A DNA stretch of 64,000 bases from Dromaius novaehollandiae (GCF_036370855.1 NC_088106.1:35788501-35852500), one strand, 5' to 3'; counted from the stretch's first letter, positions 1 through 13,900 are shown. Translations and numbers: made by a program. The notes: generated by a model from the sequence alone, not told the origin.

Positions 1-221
1 TCGATCGTGACGTGGACGTGACGTCGGTACTTTATACCTGATGGGGGTGTGACGTGGGTCATTCGAATGTGACGTGGGTGTGACGTGGGGGCTTCGAACG
101 TGACGTGGGCATGACGTGGGTGATTCGAACGTGACGTGGGCGTGACGTGGGGGCATCGAACGTGACGTGGGTGTGACGTGGGGGCTTCGAACGTGACGTG
201 GGCATGACGTCGGTGATTCGA
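1..221 (+). repeat. Satellite module copy, identical to 2731-2951
   Basis: The first 221 bases match 2731-2951 base for base by eye, including the rare monomer with TTTATACCTGATGG. The two copies then diverge at the next monomer, where the first has lost part of a TGACGTGG box. Perfect identity over seven monomers, in an array where neighbouring monomers differ at several positions, implies a recent exchange or copying event of at least this length. The copies are 2,730 bp apart, which is 88 monomers. Confidence 0.85.
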
Positions 222-1421
222 AGGTGGGTGATTGGTAGGTGACGTGGGCGTGAGGTGGGTGATTCGAAAGTGACGTCGGTGTGACGTGGGTGCTTCGAAC
301 GTCACGTGGGCGTGACTTGGGGGCTTCGATGTTGACGAGGGCGTGACCTGGGTGATTGGAACGTGACGTGGACGTGACGTGGGTGGTTTCAACGTGACGT
401 GAGCGTCACGTGGGGTCCTCGAACGTGACTTGGGCGTCACGTGGGGTCTTCGAAAGTGACGTGGGCATGACGTGGGTGATTCGAAGGTGACGTGGGTGTG
501 ACGTGGGGGCTTCGAACGTGACAAAAGGGTGACATGGGTGCTTAGAACGTGACGTGGGCGTCACGTGGGTGATTCCAACGTGACGTGCGGGCTTCGAACG
601 TGACATGGGCGTGACGTGAGTGATTCGAACGTGACGTGGGCGTGACGTCGGTACTTTGAAAGTGACGTGGGTGTGACCTGGGTCAATCGAACGTGACGTG
701 GGAGTGACGTGGGGACATCGAACGTGACAAAAGGGTGACATGGGTGCTTAGAACGTGACGTGGGCGTGATGCGGGTGATTCCAACGTGACGTGGGGCTTC
801 GAATGTGACGTGGGCGTGACGTCGGTACTTTCAATGTGACGTGGGTGTGACCTGGGGGCTTCGAACGTGACGTAAGGGCGACATGGGTGCTTAGAACGTG
901 ACGTGGGCGTGACGTGGGTGATTCCAACGTGATGTGGGGGCTTCGAACGTGACATGGGCGTGACGTGGGTGATTCGAACGTGACGTGGGGCTTCGAATGT
1001 GACGTGGGCGTGAGGCGGGTGATTGGAACGTGACGTGGGCGTGACGTCGGTACTTTGAAAGTGACGTGGGTGTGACCTGGCGGCTTCGAACGTGACGTAA
1101 GGGCGACATATGTGCTTAGAACGTGACGTGGGCGTGACGTGGGTGATTCCAACGTGACGTGGGGGCTTCGAACGTGACATGGGCGTGACGTGGGTGTTTC
1201 GAACGTGACGTTGGTGATTCCAACGTGACGTGGGTGTGACGTGGGGGCTTCGAACGTGACGTGGGCGTGACGTGGGTGATTCGAATGTGACGTGGGCGTG
1301 ACGTGGGGGCTTCGAACGCCACGGAGCTTCACGTGGGGGCATCGAACGTGACGTGGGCGTGACGTGGGGGCTTCAAGCGTGACCTGGGTGTGACGTGGAT
1401 GTTTCGAAGGTGACGTGGGCG

Positions 1422-1429
1422 TGACGTCA
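1422..1429. promoter_or_regulatory. Perfect CRE palindrome in a satellite monomer
   Basis: The monomer reads TGACGTCA here, the full cAMP response element bound by CREB/ATF dimers. The ordinary monomer has TGACGTGG or TGACGTCG at this place, so one or two base changes create the palindrome. Other copies include 5710-5717 and 6851-6858, and the variant recurs elsewhere before GTACTTTGAA. The sequence match is exact; binding or activity is unknown. Confidence 0.5.
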
Positions 1430-2730
1430 GTACTTTGAATGTGACGTGGGAGTGACCTGGGTCATGCGAACGTGACGTGGGCGTCACGTGGGGGCATCGA
1501 ACTTGACGTGGGCGTCACGTGGGGGCTTCGAAAGTGACGTGGATGTCACGTGGGGGCTTCGAACGTCACGTGGGCGTGACGTGGGGGCTTCGAACGTCAC
1601 GTGGGCGTGACCTGGGTGATTGGAACGTGACGTGGACGTGACGTGGGTGGTTTCAACGTGACGTGAGCGTCACGTGGCGTCCTCGAACGTGACTTGGGCG
1701 TCACGTGGGGTCTTCGAAAGTGACGTGGGCATGACGTGGGTGATTCGAAGGTGACGTGGGTGTGACGTGCGGGCTTCGAACGTGACGTGGGCGTGACGTC
1801 GGAACTTTGAATGTGACGTGGGTGTGACCTGGGTCATTGGAACGTGACGTGGGAGTGACGTGGGTGCTTAGAACGTGACGTGGGCGTGATGCGGGTGATT
1901 CCAACGTGACGTGGGGCTTCGAATGTGACGTGGGCGTGAGGTGGGTGATTGGAACGTGACGTGGGAGTGACGTGGGGGCTTCGAAGGTGACGTGGGTGTG
2001 ACATGGGTGCTTCGAACGTGACGTGGGCGTGACGTGGGTGATTCCAACGTGACGTGGGGGCTTCGAACGTGACATGGGCGTGACGTGGGTGTTTCGAACG
2101 TGACATTGGTGTTTCCAACGTGACGTGGGCGTGACGTGGGTGCTTCGAACGTGACGTGGGCATGACGTGGGTGATTCGAAAGTGACGTGGGCGTGACGTC
2201 GGTGCTTTGAAAGTGACGTGGGTGTGACCTGGCGGCTTCGAACGTGACGTAAGGGCGACATGGGTGCTTAGAACGTGACGTGGGCGTGACGTGGGTGATT
2301 CCAACGTGACGTGGGGGTTTCGAACGTGACGTGGGCGTGATGCGGGTGATTCCAACGTGACGTGGGGCTTCGAATGTGACGTGGGCGTGAGATGGGTGAT
2401 TGGAACGTGACGTGGGCGTGACGTCGGTACTTTGAAAGTGACGTGGGTGTGACCTGGCGGCTTCGAACGTGACGTAAGGGCGACATAGGTGCTTAGAACG
2501 TGACGTGGGCGTGACGTGGGTGATTCCAACGTGACGTGGGGGCTTCGAACGTGACATGGGCGTGACGTGGGTGTTTCGAACGTGACGTGGGCGTCACGTG
2601 GGGGCTTCGAACATGACGTGGATGTGAGGTGGGTGCTTCGGACGTGACGTGGGCATGACGTGGGGGCTTCGAAAATGATGTGGGTGTGACGTGGGTGCTT
2701 CGAACATGACGTGGGTGTGACGTGGGGGCA

Positions 2731-2951
2731 TCGATCGTGACGTGGACGTGACGTCGGTACTTTATACCTGATGGGGGTGTGACGTGGGTCATTCGAATGT
2801 GACGTGGGTGTGACGTGGGGGCTTCGAACGTGACGTGGGCATGACGTGGGTGATTCGAACGTGACGTGGGCGTGACGTGGGGGCATCGAACGTGACGTGG
2901 GTGTGACGTGGGGGCTTCGAACGTGACGTGGGCATGACGTCGGTGATTCGA
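2731..2951 (+). repeat. Satellite module copy, identical to 1-221
   Basis: This is the second copy of the segment that opens the window. It carries the same TTTATACCTGATGG marker monomer at 2761. The marker occurs at eleven places in the array (31, 2761, 12042, 20064, 23724, 26448, 28295, 31782, 36039, 36606, 39372). Three of the intervals are close to 2.73 kb, the others range from 0.57 to 9.3 kb. Confidence 0.85.
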
Positions 2952-5900
2952 ACGTGACGTGGGCATGACGTCGGTGATTCGAAGGTGACGTGGGTGTGAC
3001 GTGGGGGCATCGAACGTGACGTGGGTGTGACGTGGGTGTTTCGAACGTGACGTGGGCGTGACGTCGGTACTTTGAATGTGACGTGGGTGTGACGTGGGTC
3101 ATTCGAACGTGATGTACGTGTGACGTGTGGGCTTCGAACGTGACGTGGGCATGACGTGGGTGATTCGAACGTGACGTGGGCGTGACGTGGGGGCATCGAA
3201 CGTGACGTGGGTGTGACGTGGGGGCTTCGAACGTGACGTGGGCATGACGTCGGTGATTCGAACGTGACGTGGGCATGACGTCGGTGATTCGAAGGTGACG
3301 TGGGTGTGACGTGGGGGCATCGAACGTGACGTGGGTGTGACGTGGGTGTTTCGAACGTGACGTGGGCGTGACGTCGGTACTTTGAATGTGACGTGGGTGT
3401 GACGTGGGTCATTCGAACGTGATGTACGTGTGACGTGTGGGCTTCGAATGTGACGTGGGTGTTTCGAACGTGACGTTGGTGTTTCGAACGTGACGTGGGC
3501 GTGACGGGGTGTTTCGAACGTGACGTGGGTGTGACGTGGGGGCTTCGAACGTGACGTGGGCATGACGTGGGTTATTCGAAAGTGACGTGGGCGTCACGTG
3601 GGAGTTTCGATCATGACGTGGGCGTGACGTGTGTGGTTTCAACGTGACGTGGGTGTCACGTGGGGCATCGAACGTGACGTGGACGTGACGTCGGTACTTT
3701 CAATTTGAGGTTGGTGTGACCTGGGTCATTCGAACGTGACGTACATGTGACGTGGGTGATTCGAACGTGACGTGGGGCTTCGAACGTGACGTGGGAGTGA
3801 CGTGGGTGATTGGAACGTGACGTGTGTGTGACGTGGGGGCTTCGAACGTGACGTGGGTGTGACGTGGGTGTTTCGAACGTGACGTTGGTGTTTCGAACTT
3901 GACTTCGGTGTGACGTGGGTGCTTCGGACCTGACGTGGGCATAACGTGGGGGCTTTGAACATGACGCGGGAGTGACGTGGATGCTTCGAATGTGACGTTG
4001 GTGTTTCGAACGTGACAGGGGTGTGACGTGGGTGCTTGGAACGTGACGTGGGCGTCACGTGGGGGCCTCGAAGATGACGTGGATGTGAGGTGGGTGCTTC
4101 GGACGTGACGTGGGCGTGACGTCGGGGCTTCGAAAATGATGTGGGTGTGACGTAGGGGCATCGAACGTGACGTGGGCGTGACGTGGGAGTTTCGAACGTG
4201 ACGTGGGCGTGACGTGGTACTTTACATTTGACGTGGGTGTGACCTGGGTCACTCGAACGTGACGTGGGTGTGACGTGGGGGCTTCGAATGTGACGTGGGT
4301 GTGACCTGGGTCATTGGAACGTGACGTGGGAGTGACGTGGGGGCTTCAAACGTGACGTAAGGGTGACATGGGTGCTTAGAACATGACGTGGGCGTGACGT
4401 GGGCGATTCCAACGTGACGTGGGGCTTCGAACGTGACGTGGGCGGGAGGTGGGTGATTCGAATGTCACTTGGGCGTGACGTGGGGGCTTCGAACGTCACG
4501 TGGGCGTGACGTGGGGCCTTCGATGTTGACGTGGGCGTGACCTGGGTGATTGGAACGTGACGTGGACGTGACGTGGGTGGTTTCAACGTGACGTGGGCGT
4601 GACGTGGTGTCCTCGAACGTGACTTGGGCGTCACGTGGGGTCTTCGAAAGTGACGTGGGCATGACGTGGGTGATTCGAAGGTGACGTGGGTGTGACGTGC
4701 GGGCTTCGAACGTGACGTGGGTGTGACGTCGGTACTTTGAATGTGACGTGGGTGTGACCTGGGTCAATCGAACGTGACGTGGGAGTGACGTGGGGGCATC
4801 GAACGTGACAAAAGGGTGACATGGGTGCTTAAAATGTGACGTGGGCGTGATGCGGGTGATTCCAACGTGACGTGGGGGCTTGGAACGTGACGTGGGCGTG
4901 ACGTCGGTGATTCGAACGTGACGTGGGCATGATGTCGGTGATTCGAAGGTGACGTGGGTGTGACGTGGGGGCATCGAACGTGACGTGGGTGTGACGTGGG
5001 TGTTTCGAACGTGACGTGGGCGTGACGTCGGTACTTTGAATGTGACGTGGGTGTGACGTGGGTCATTCGAACGTGATGTACGTGTGACGTGTGGGCTTCG
5101 AACGTGACGTGGGTGTTTCAAAACTAACGTGGGTGTGACGTAGGGGTATCGAACGTGACGTAGGTGTTTCCAAACTGACGTGGGTGTGACGTCGGTATGT
5201 TGAATGTGACGTGGGTGTGACGTGCATGGTTCGAACGTGAGGTGGGTGTTTTAAATGTGAGCTGGGCGTGACGTGGGTCATTTGAACATGACGTAGGTGT
5301 GACGTGGGGGCTTCGAACGTGACGTGGGCGTGACGTGGATGCTTCGAATGTGACGTTGGTGTTTCGAACGTGACATGGGTGTGACATGGGTGCTTCGAAT
5401 GTGACGTGGGCGTAACGTGGGGGCTTCGAACCTGACGTGGGTGTGACGTGGGGGCTTCGAAAGTGACGTGGGTGTGACGTGGGTCATTTGAACGTGACGT
5501 GGGCGTGACGTGGGTGATTCCAATGTGACGTGGGGCTTTGAACGTGACGTGGGCGTCACGTGGGTGATTCGAATGTGACGTGGGCGTGACGTGGGGGCTT
5601 CGAACGCCACGGAGCTTCACGTGGGTGCTTCGAAGGTGACGTGGGCGTGACGTGGGGGCTGCAAGCGTGACCTGGGTGTGACGTGGGTGTTTCGAAGGTG
5701 ACGTGGGCGTGACGTCAGTACTTTGAATGTGACGTGGGTGTGACCTGGGTCATGCGAACGTGACGTGGGCGTCACGTGGGGGCATCGAACGTGACGTGGG
5801 CGTGACGTGGGGGCTTCGAACGTGACCTGGGCGTGACGTGGGGGCTTCGAACGTCACGTGGGCGTGACGTGGGGGCTTCAAACGTGACGTGGGCGTGACC

Positions 5901-6780
5901 TGGGTGATTGGAACGTGACGTGGGCGTGACGTGGGTGGTTTCAACGTGACGTGGGCCTCACGTGGGGGCTTCGGAGGTGACGTGGGCCTCACGCGGGGTC
6001 TTCGAAAGTGACGTGGGCATGACGTGGGTGATTCGAGCGTGACGTGGGCGTGACGTCGGTACTTTGAAAGTGACGTGGGTGTGACCTGGGTCATTTGATC
6101 GTGACGTGGGAGTGACGTGGTGGCTTCAAACGTGACGTAAGGGTGACATGGGTGCTTAGAACGTGACGTGGGCGTGACGTGACCGATTCCAACGTGATGT
6201 GAGGCTTCGAACGTGACGTGGGCAGGATGTGGGTGATTCGAATGTCACTTGGGCGTGACGTGGGGGCTTCGAACGTCACGTGGGCGTGATGCAGGTGATT
6301 CCAACGTGACGTGGGGCTTCGAATGTGACGTGGGCGTGACGTGGGTGATTCCAACGTGACGTGGGGGCTTCGAACGAGACATGGGCGTGACGTGGGTGTT
6401 TCGAACGTGACGTTGGTGTTTCCAACGTGACGTGGGTGTGACGTGGGGGCTTCGAACGTGACGTGGGCCTGACGTGGGTGATTCGAAAGTGACGTGGGCG
6501 TGACGTCGGTACTTTGAAAGTGACGTGGGTGTGACCTGGGGGCTTCGAACGTGACGTAAGGGCGACATGGGTGCTTAGAACGTGACGTGGGCGTGAGGTG
6601 GGTGATTCCAACGTGACGTGGGGGTTTCGAACGTGACGTGGGCGTGACGTGGGTGATTCGAGCGTGACGTGGGCGTGACGTCGGTACTTTGAAAGTGACG
6701 TGGGTGTGACCTGGGTCATTTGAACGTGACGTGGGAGTGACGTGGGGGCTTCAAACGTGACGTAAGGGTGACATGGGTGC

Positions 6781-8140
6781 TTAGAACGTGACGTGGGCTT
6801 GACATGGGTGATTGGTAGGTGACGTGGGCGTGAGGTGGGTGATTCGAAAGTGACGTCAGTGTGACGTGGGTGCTTCGAACGTCACGTGGGCGTGACTTGG
6901 GGTCTTCGATCGTGAGGTGGGTGTGACGTTGGTGGTTTCAAGGTGACGTGAGCGTCACGGGTGGGCTTCGAACGTGACGTGGGCATGACGTGGGTGATTC
7001 GAAGCTGACGTGGGCGTGACGTGGGGGCTTCGAACGTCACGTGGGCGTGACGTGGGGGCTTCAAACGTGACCTGGGCGTGACCTGGGTGATTGGAACGTG
7101 ACGTGGACGTGACGTGGGTGTGACGTGGGGGCTTCGAACGTCACGTGGGCGTGACGTGGGGGCTTCAAACGTGACGTGGGCGTGACCTGGGTGATTGGAA
7201 CGTGACGTGGACGTGACGTGGGTGGTTTCAACGTGACGTGGGCGTCACGTGGGGGCTACGGAGGTGACGTGGGCGTGACGTGGGGGCTTCGAAAGTGACG
7301 TGGGCATGGCGTCGGTGATTGGTAGGTAACGTGGGTGTGACGTGGGGGCTTCGAACGTGACGTGGGCGTGACGTGGGTGATTCGAACGTGACGTGGGCGT
7401 GACGTCGGAACTTTGAATGTGACGTGGGTGTGACCTGGGTCATTGGAACGTGACGTGGGAGTGACGTGGGGGCATCGAACGTGACGTAAGGGTGACATGG
7501 GTGCTTAGAACGTGACGTGGCGTGACGTGGGTGATTGGAACGTGACGTGGGCGTCACGTCGGTACTTTGAAAGTGACGTGGGTGTGACCTGGGTCATTTG
7601 AACGTGACCTGGGCGTGACGTGGGGGCTTCAAACGTGACGTAAGGGTGACATGGGCGCTTAGAACGTGACGTGGGCGTGAGTTGGGTGATGCGAAAGCGA
7701 CGTCGGTGTGTCGTGGGTGTTTCGGACGTGACGTGGGTGTGACGTGGGGGCTTCGAACGTGACGTGGGTGTGACATAGGCGCTTCGATCATGACGTGGGC
7801 GTTCCGTGTGTGGTTTCAACGTGACGTGGGTGTCACGTGGGGCTTCGAACGTGACGTGGACGTGACGTCGGTACTTTCAATTTGAGGTTGGTGTGACCTG
7901 GGTCAATCGAGCGTGACGTACGTGTGACGTTGGGGCTTCGAACGTGATGTGGGTGTTTCAAAACTAACGTGGGTGTGACGTGGGGGCTTCGAACGTGACG
8001 TGGGCGTGACGTCGGAACTTTGAATGTGACGTGGGTGTGACCTGGGTCATTGGAACGTGACGTGGGAGTGACGTGGGGGCTTCGAACGTGACCTAAGGGT
8101 GACATGGGTGCTTAGAACGTGACGTGGGCGTGACGTGGGC
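6781..8140 (+). repeat. Recent 1.3-kb satellite duplication, copy 1
   Basis: From about 6781 the monomer order and nearly every base match 9738-10993. The offset is 2,957 bp at the left end and 2,853 bp from 7228 onward, because this copy has about 104 extra bases near 7110-7215. That extra stretch repeats the adjacent monomers, so it is a secondary slippage event. Only scattered single-base differences separate the copies. Related but more diverged versions start near 8590 and 14250, which shows repeated copying of this module within 1-16 kb of the window. Confidence 0.8.
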
Positions 8141-9737
8141 GACTCCAACGTGACGTGGGGCTTCGAATGTGACGTGGGCGTGAGGTGGGTGATTGGAACG
8201 TGACGTGGGCGTGACATCGGTACTTTGAAAGTGACGTGGGTGTGACCTGGGGGCTTCGAACGTGACGTAAGGGCGACATGGGTGCTTAGAACGTGACGTG
8301 GGTGTCACGTGGGTGATTTCAACGTGACGTGGGGGTTTCGAACGTGACGTGGGCGTGAGGTGGGTGATTCGAGCGTGACGTGGGCGTGATGTCGGTACTT
8401 TGAAAGTGACGTGGGTGTGACCTGGGTGATTGGAACGTGACGTGGGCGTGACATCGGTACTTTGAAAGTGACGTGGGTGTGACGTGGGGGCTTCAAACGT
8501 GACGTAAGGGTGACATGGGTGCTTAGAACGTGACGTGGGCGTGACGTGGGCTACTCCAACGTGACGTGGGGCTTCGAACGTGACGTGGGCTTGACGTGGG
8601 TGATTGGTAGGTGACGTGGGCGTGAGGTGGGTGATTCGAAAGTGACGTCAGTGTGACGTGGGTGCTTCGAACGTCACGTGGGCGTGACTTGGGGTCTTCG
8701 ATCGTGAGGTGGGTGTGACGTTGGTGGTTTCAAGGTGACGTGGGCGTCACGGGTGGGCTTCGAACGTGCCGTGGGCATGACGTGGGTGATTCGAAGCTGA
8801 CGTGGGCGTGACGTGGGGGCTTCGAACGTCACGTGGGCGTGACGTGGGGGCTTCAAACGTGACGTGGGCGTGACCTGGGTGATTGGAACGTGACGTGGAC
8901 GTGACGTGGGTGGTTTCAACGTGACGTGGGCGTCACGTGGGGGCTTCGGAGGTGACGTGGGCCTCACGTGGGGGCTTCGAAAGTGACGTGGGCATGGCGT
9001 GGGTGATTGGTAGGTGACGTGGGCGTGACGTGGGGGCTTCGAACGTGACGTGGGCGTGACGTGGGTGATTCGAACGTGACGTGGGCGTGACGTCGGAACT
9101 TTGAATGTGACGTGGGTGTGACCTGGGGCATTTGATCGTGACGTGGGAGTGACGTGGGGGCATCGAACGTGACGTAAGGGTGACATGGGTGCTTAGAACG
9201 TGACGTGGCGTGACGTGGGTGATTCGAACGTGACGTGGGCGTGACGTCGGTACTTTGAAAGTGACGTGGGTGTGACCTGTGTCATTTGAACGTGACGTGG
9301 GAGTGACGTGGGGGCTTCAAACGTGACGTAAGGGTGACATGGGCGCTTAGAACGTGACGTGGGCGTGACGTGGGTGATACGAAAGCGACGTCGGTGTGTC
9401 GTGGGTGTTTCGGACGTGACGTGGGTGTGACGTGGGTGCTTCGAACGTGACGTGGGTGTGACATAGGCGCTTCGATCATGACGTGGGCGTGACGTGTGTG
9501 GTTTCAACGTGACGTGGGTGTCACGTGGGGCTTCGAACGTGACGTGGGCGTGACGTGGGTGATTCCAACGTGACGTGGGGGTTTCGAACGTGACGTGGGC
9601 GTGACGTGGGTGATTCGAGCGTGACGTGGGCGTGACGTCGGAACTTTGAAAGTGACGTGGGTGTGACCTGGGTCATTTGAACGTGACGTGGGAGTGACAT
9701 GGGGGCTTCAAACGTGACGTAAGGGTGACATGGGTGC

Positions 9738-10993
9738 TTAGAACGTGACGTGGGCTTGACATGGGTGATTGGTAGGTGACGTGGGCGTGAGGTGGGTGAT
9801 TCGAAAGTGACGTCAGTGTGACGTGGGTGCTTCGAACGTCACGTGGGCGTGACTTGGGGTCTTCGATCGTGAGGTGGGTGTGACGTTGGTGGTTTCAAGG
9901 TGACGTGAGCGTCACGGGTGGGCTTCGAACGTGATGTGGGCATGACGTGGGTGATTCGAAGCTGACGTGGGCGTGACGTGGGGGCTTCGAACGTCACGTG
10001 GGCGTGACGTGGGGGCTTCAAACGTGACGTGGGCGTGACCTGGGTGATTGGAACGTGACGTGGACGTGACATGGGTGGTTTCAACGTGACGTGGGCGTCA
10101 CGTGGGGGCTACGGAGGTGACGTGGGCGTGACGTGGGGGCTTCGAAAGTGACGTGGGCATGGCGTCGGTGATTGGTAGGTAACGTGGGTGTGACGTGGGG
10201 GCTTCGAACGTGACGTGGGCGTGACGTGGGTGATTCGAACGTGACGTGGGCGTGACGTCGGAACTTTGAATGTGACGTGGGTGTGACCTGGGTCATTGGA
10301 ACGTGACGTGGGAGTGACGTGGGGGCATCGAACGTGACGTAAGGGTGACATGGGTGCTTAGAACGTGACGTGGCGTGACGTGGGTGATTGGAACGTGACG
10401 TGGGCGTCACGTCGGTACTTTGAAAGTGACGTGGGTGTGACCTGGGTCATTTGAACGTGACCTGGGCGTGACGTGGGGGCTTCAAACGTGACGTAAGGGT
10501 GACATGGGCGCTTAGAACGTGACGTGGGCGTGAGTTGGGTGATGCGAAAGCGACGTCGGTGTGTCGTGGGTGTTTCGGACGTGACGTGGGTGTGACGTGG
10601 GGGCTTCGAACGTGACGTGGGTGTGACATAGGCGCTTCGATCATGACGTGGGCGTGACGTGTGTGGTTTCAACGTGACGTGGGTGTCACGTGGGGCTTCG
10701 AACGTGACGTGGACGTGACGTCGGTACTTTCAATTTGAGGTTGGTGTGACCTGGGTCAATCGAGCGTGACGTACGTGTGACGTTGGGGCTTCGAACGTGA
10801 TGTGGGTGTTTCAAAACTAACGTGGGTGTGACGTGGGGGCTTCGAACGTGACGTGGGCGTGACGTCGGAACTTTGAATGTGACGTGGGTGTGACCTGGGT
10901 CATTGGAACGTGACGTGGGAGTGACGTGGGGGCTTCGAACGTGACATAAGGGTGACATGGGTGCTTAGAACGTGACGTGGGCGTGACGTGGGT
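9738..10993 (+). repeat. Recent 1.3-kb satellite duplication, copy 2
   Basis: This is the partner of 6781-8140. It keeps the same odd monomers in the same order: the ATTGGTAGGTGACG variant, the CRE-bearing TGACGTCAGT monomer, the GGCTACGGAGG variant near 10110, and the AACTTTGAATG variant. It lacks the 104-bp local duplication present in copy 1. Confidence 0.8.
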
Positions 10994-13900
10994 GATTCCA
11001 ACGTGACGTGGGGCTTCGAATGTGACGTGGGCGTGAGGTGGGTGATTGGAACGTGACGTGGGCGTGACATCGGTACTTTGAAAGTGACGTGGGTGTGACC
11101 TGGCGGCTTCGAACGTGACGTAAGGGCGACATAGGTGCTTAGAACGTGACGTGGGCGTGACGTGGGTGATTCCAACGTGACGTGGGGGCTTCGAACGTGA
11201 CATGGGCGTGACGTGGGTGTTTCGAACGTGACGTGGGTGTGACGTGGGGGCTTCGAACGTGACGTGGGCATGACGTGGGTGATTCGAAAGTGACGTGGGC
11301 GTCACGTGGGAGTTTCGATCATGACGTGGGCGTGACGTGTGTGGTTTCAACGTGACGTGGGTGTCACGTGGGGCATCGAACGTGACGTGGACGTGACGTC
11401 GGTACTTTCAATTTGAGGTTGGTGTGACCTGGGTCATTCGAACGTGACGTACATGTGACGTGGGTGATTCCAACGTGACGTGGGGCTTCGAACGTGACGT
11501 GGGAGTGACGTGGGTGATTGGAACGTGACGTGGGGCTTCGAACGTGACGTGGGCATGACCTGGGTGATTGGAACGTGACGTGGGTGTGACGTGGGGGCTT
11601 CGAACGTGACGTTTGTGTGACGTGGGTGTTTCGAACGTGACGTTGGTGTTTCGAACTTGACTTCGGTGTGACGTGGGTGCTTCGGACCTGACCTGGGCAT
11701 AACGTGGGGGCTTTGAACATGACGCGGGAGTGACGTGGATGCTTCGAATGTGACGTTGGTGTTTCGAACGTGACAGGGGTGTGACGTGGGTGCTTGGAAC
11801 GTGACGTGGGCGTCACGTGGGGGCTTCGAACATGACGTGGATGTGAGGTGGGTGCATCGGACCTGACATGGGCGTGACGTGGGGGCTTCGAACGTGACGT
11901 GGGTGTGACGTGGATGCTTCGAATGCGACGTTGGTGTTTCGAACGTGACATGGGTGTGACGTGGGTGCTTGGAACGTGACGTGGGCGTGACGTGGGGGCT
12001 TCGAACATGACGTGGGTGTGACGTGGACGTGACGTCGGTACTTTATACCTGATGGGGGTGTGACGTGGGTCATTCGAATGTGACGTGGATGTGACGTGGG
12101 GGCTTCGAACGTGACGTGGGCGTGACGTGGGGGCATCGAACGTGACGTGGGTGTGACGTGGGGGCTTCGAACGTGACGTGGGCATGACGTCGGTGATTCG
12201 AACGTGACGTGGGCATGACGTCGGTGATTCGAAGGTGACGTGGGTGTGACGTGGGGGCATCGAACGTGACGTGGGTGTGACGTGGGTGTTTCGAACGTGA
12301 CGTGGGCGTGACGTCGGTACTTTGAATGTGACGTGGGTGTGACGTGGGTCATTGGAACGTGATGTACGTGTGACGTGTGGGCTTCGAACGTGACGTGGGT
12401 GTTTCAAAACTAACGTGGGTGTGACGTAGGGGTATCGAACGTGACGTAGGTGTTTCCAAACTGACGTGGGTGTGACGTCGGTATGTTGAATGTGACGTGG
12501 GTGTGACGTGCATGGTTCGAACGTGAGGTGGGTGTTTTAAATGTGAGCTGGGCGTGACGTGGGTCATTCGAACATGACGTAGGTGTGACGTGGATGCTTC
12601 GAATGTGACGTTGGTGTTTCGAACGTGACATGGGTGTGACATGGGTGCTTCGAATGTGACGTGGGCGTAACGTGGGGGCTTCGAACCTGACGTGGGTGTG
12701 ACGTGGGGGCCTCGAAAGTGACGTGGGTGTGACGTGGGTCATTTGAACGTGACGTGGGTGTGACGTGGGTGATTCCAACGTGACGTGGGGCTTTGAACGT
12801 GACGTGGGCGTGACGTGGGTGATTCGAATGTGACGTGGGCGTGACGTGGGGGCTTCGAACGCCACGGAGCTTCACGTGGGGGCATCGAACGTGACGTGGG
12901 CGTGACGTGGGGGCTTCAAGCGTGACCTGGGTGTGACGTGGGTGTTTCGAAGGTGACGTGGGCGTGACATCAGTACTTTGAATGTGACGTGGGTGTGACC
13001 TGGGTCATGCGAACGTGACGTGGGCGTCACGTGGGGGCATCGAACGTGACGTGGGCGTGACGTGGGGGCTTCGAACGCCACGGAGCTTCACGTGGGGGCA
13101 TCGAACGTGACGTGGGCGTGACGTGGGGGCTTCGAACTTCACGTGGGCGTGACGTGGGGGCTTCAAACGTGACGTGGGCGTGACCTGGGTGATTGGAACG
13201 TGATGTGGACGTGACGTGCGTGGTTTCAACGTGACGTGGGCCTCACGTGGGGGCTTCGGAGGTGACGTGGGCCTCACGTGGGGGCTTCGAAAGTGACGTG
13301 GGCATGACGTGGGTGATCCGAGCGTGACGTGGGCGTGACGTCGGTACTTTGAAAGTGACGTGGGTGTGACCTGGGTCATTTGATCGTGACGTGGGAGTGA
13401 CGTGGGGGCTTCAAACGTGACGTAAGGGTGACATGGGTGCTTAGAACGTGACGTGGGCGTGACGTGGGGGCTTCAAACGTGATGTGAGGCTTCGAACGTG
13501 ACGTGGGCAGGATGTGGGTGATTCGAATGTCACTTGGGCGTGACGTGGGGGCTTCGAACGTCACGTGGGCGTGATGCAGGTGATTCGAACGTGACGTGGG
13601 GCTTCGAATGTGACGTGGACGTGACGTGGGTGATTCGAACGTGACGTGGGTGTGACGTCGGTACTTTGAAAGTGACGTGGGTGTGACCTCGGGGCTTCGA
13701 ACGTGACGTAAGGGCGACATGGGTGCTTAGAACGTGACGTGGGCGTGACGTGGGTGATTCCAACGTGACGTGGGGGCTTCGAACCTGACATGGGCGTGAC
13801 GTGGGTGTTTCGAACGTGACGTGGGTGTTTCCAACGTGACGTGGGTGTGACGTGGGGGCTTCGAACGTGACGTGGGCATGACGTGGGTGATTCCAACGTG

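Noticed and set aside
93..98. TTCGAA boxes as heat-shock elements
   Set aside because: HSEs need GAA and TTC units separated by two bases in at least three copies; here they abut, once per 31 bp.
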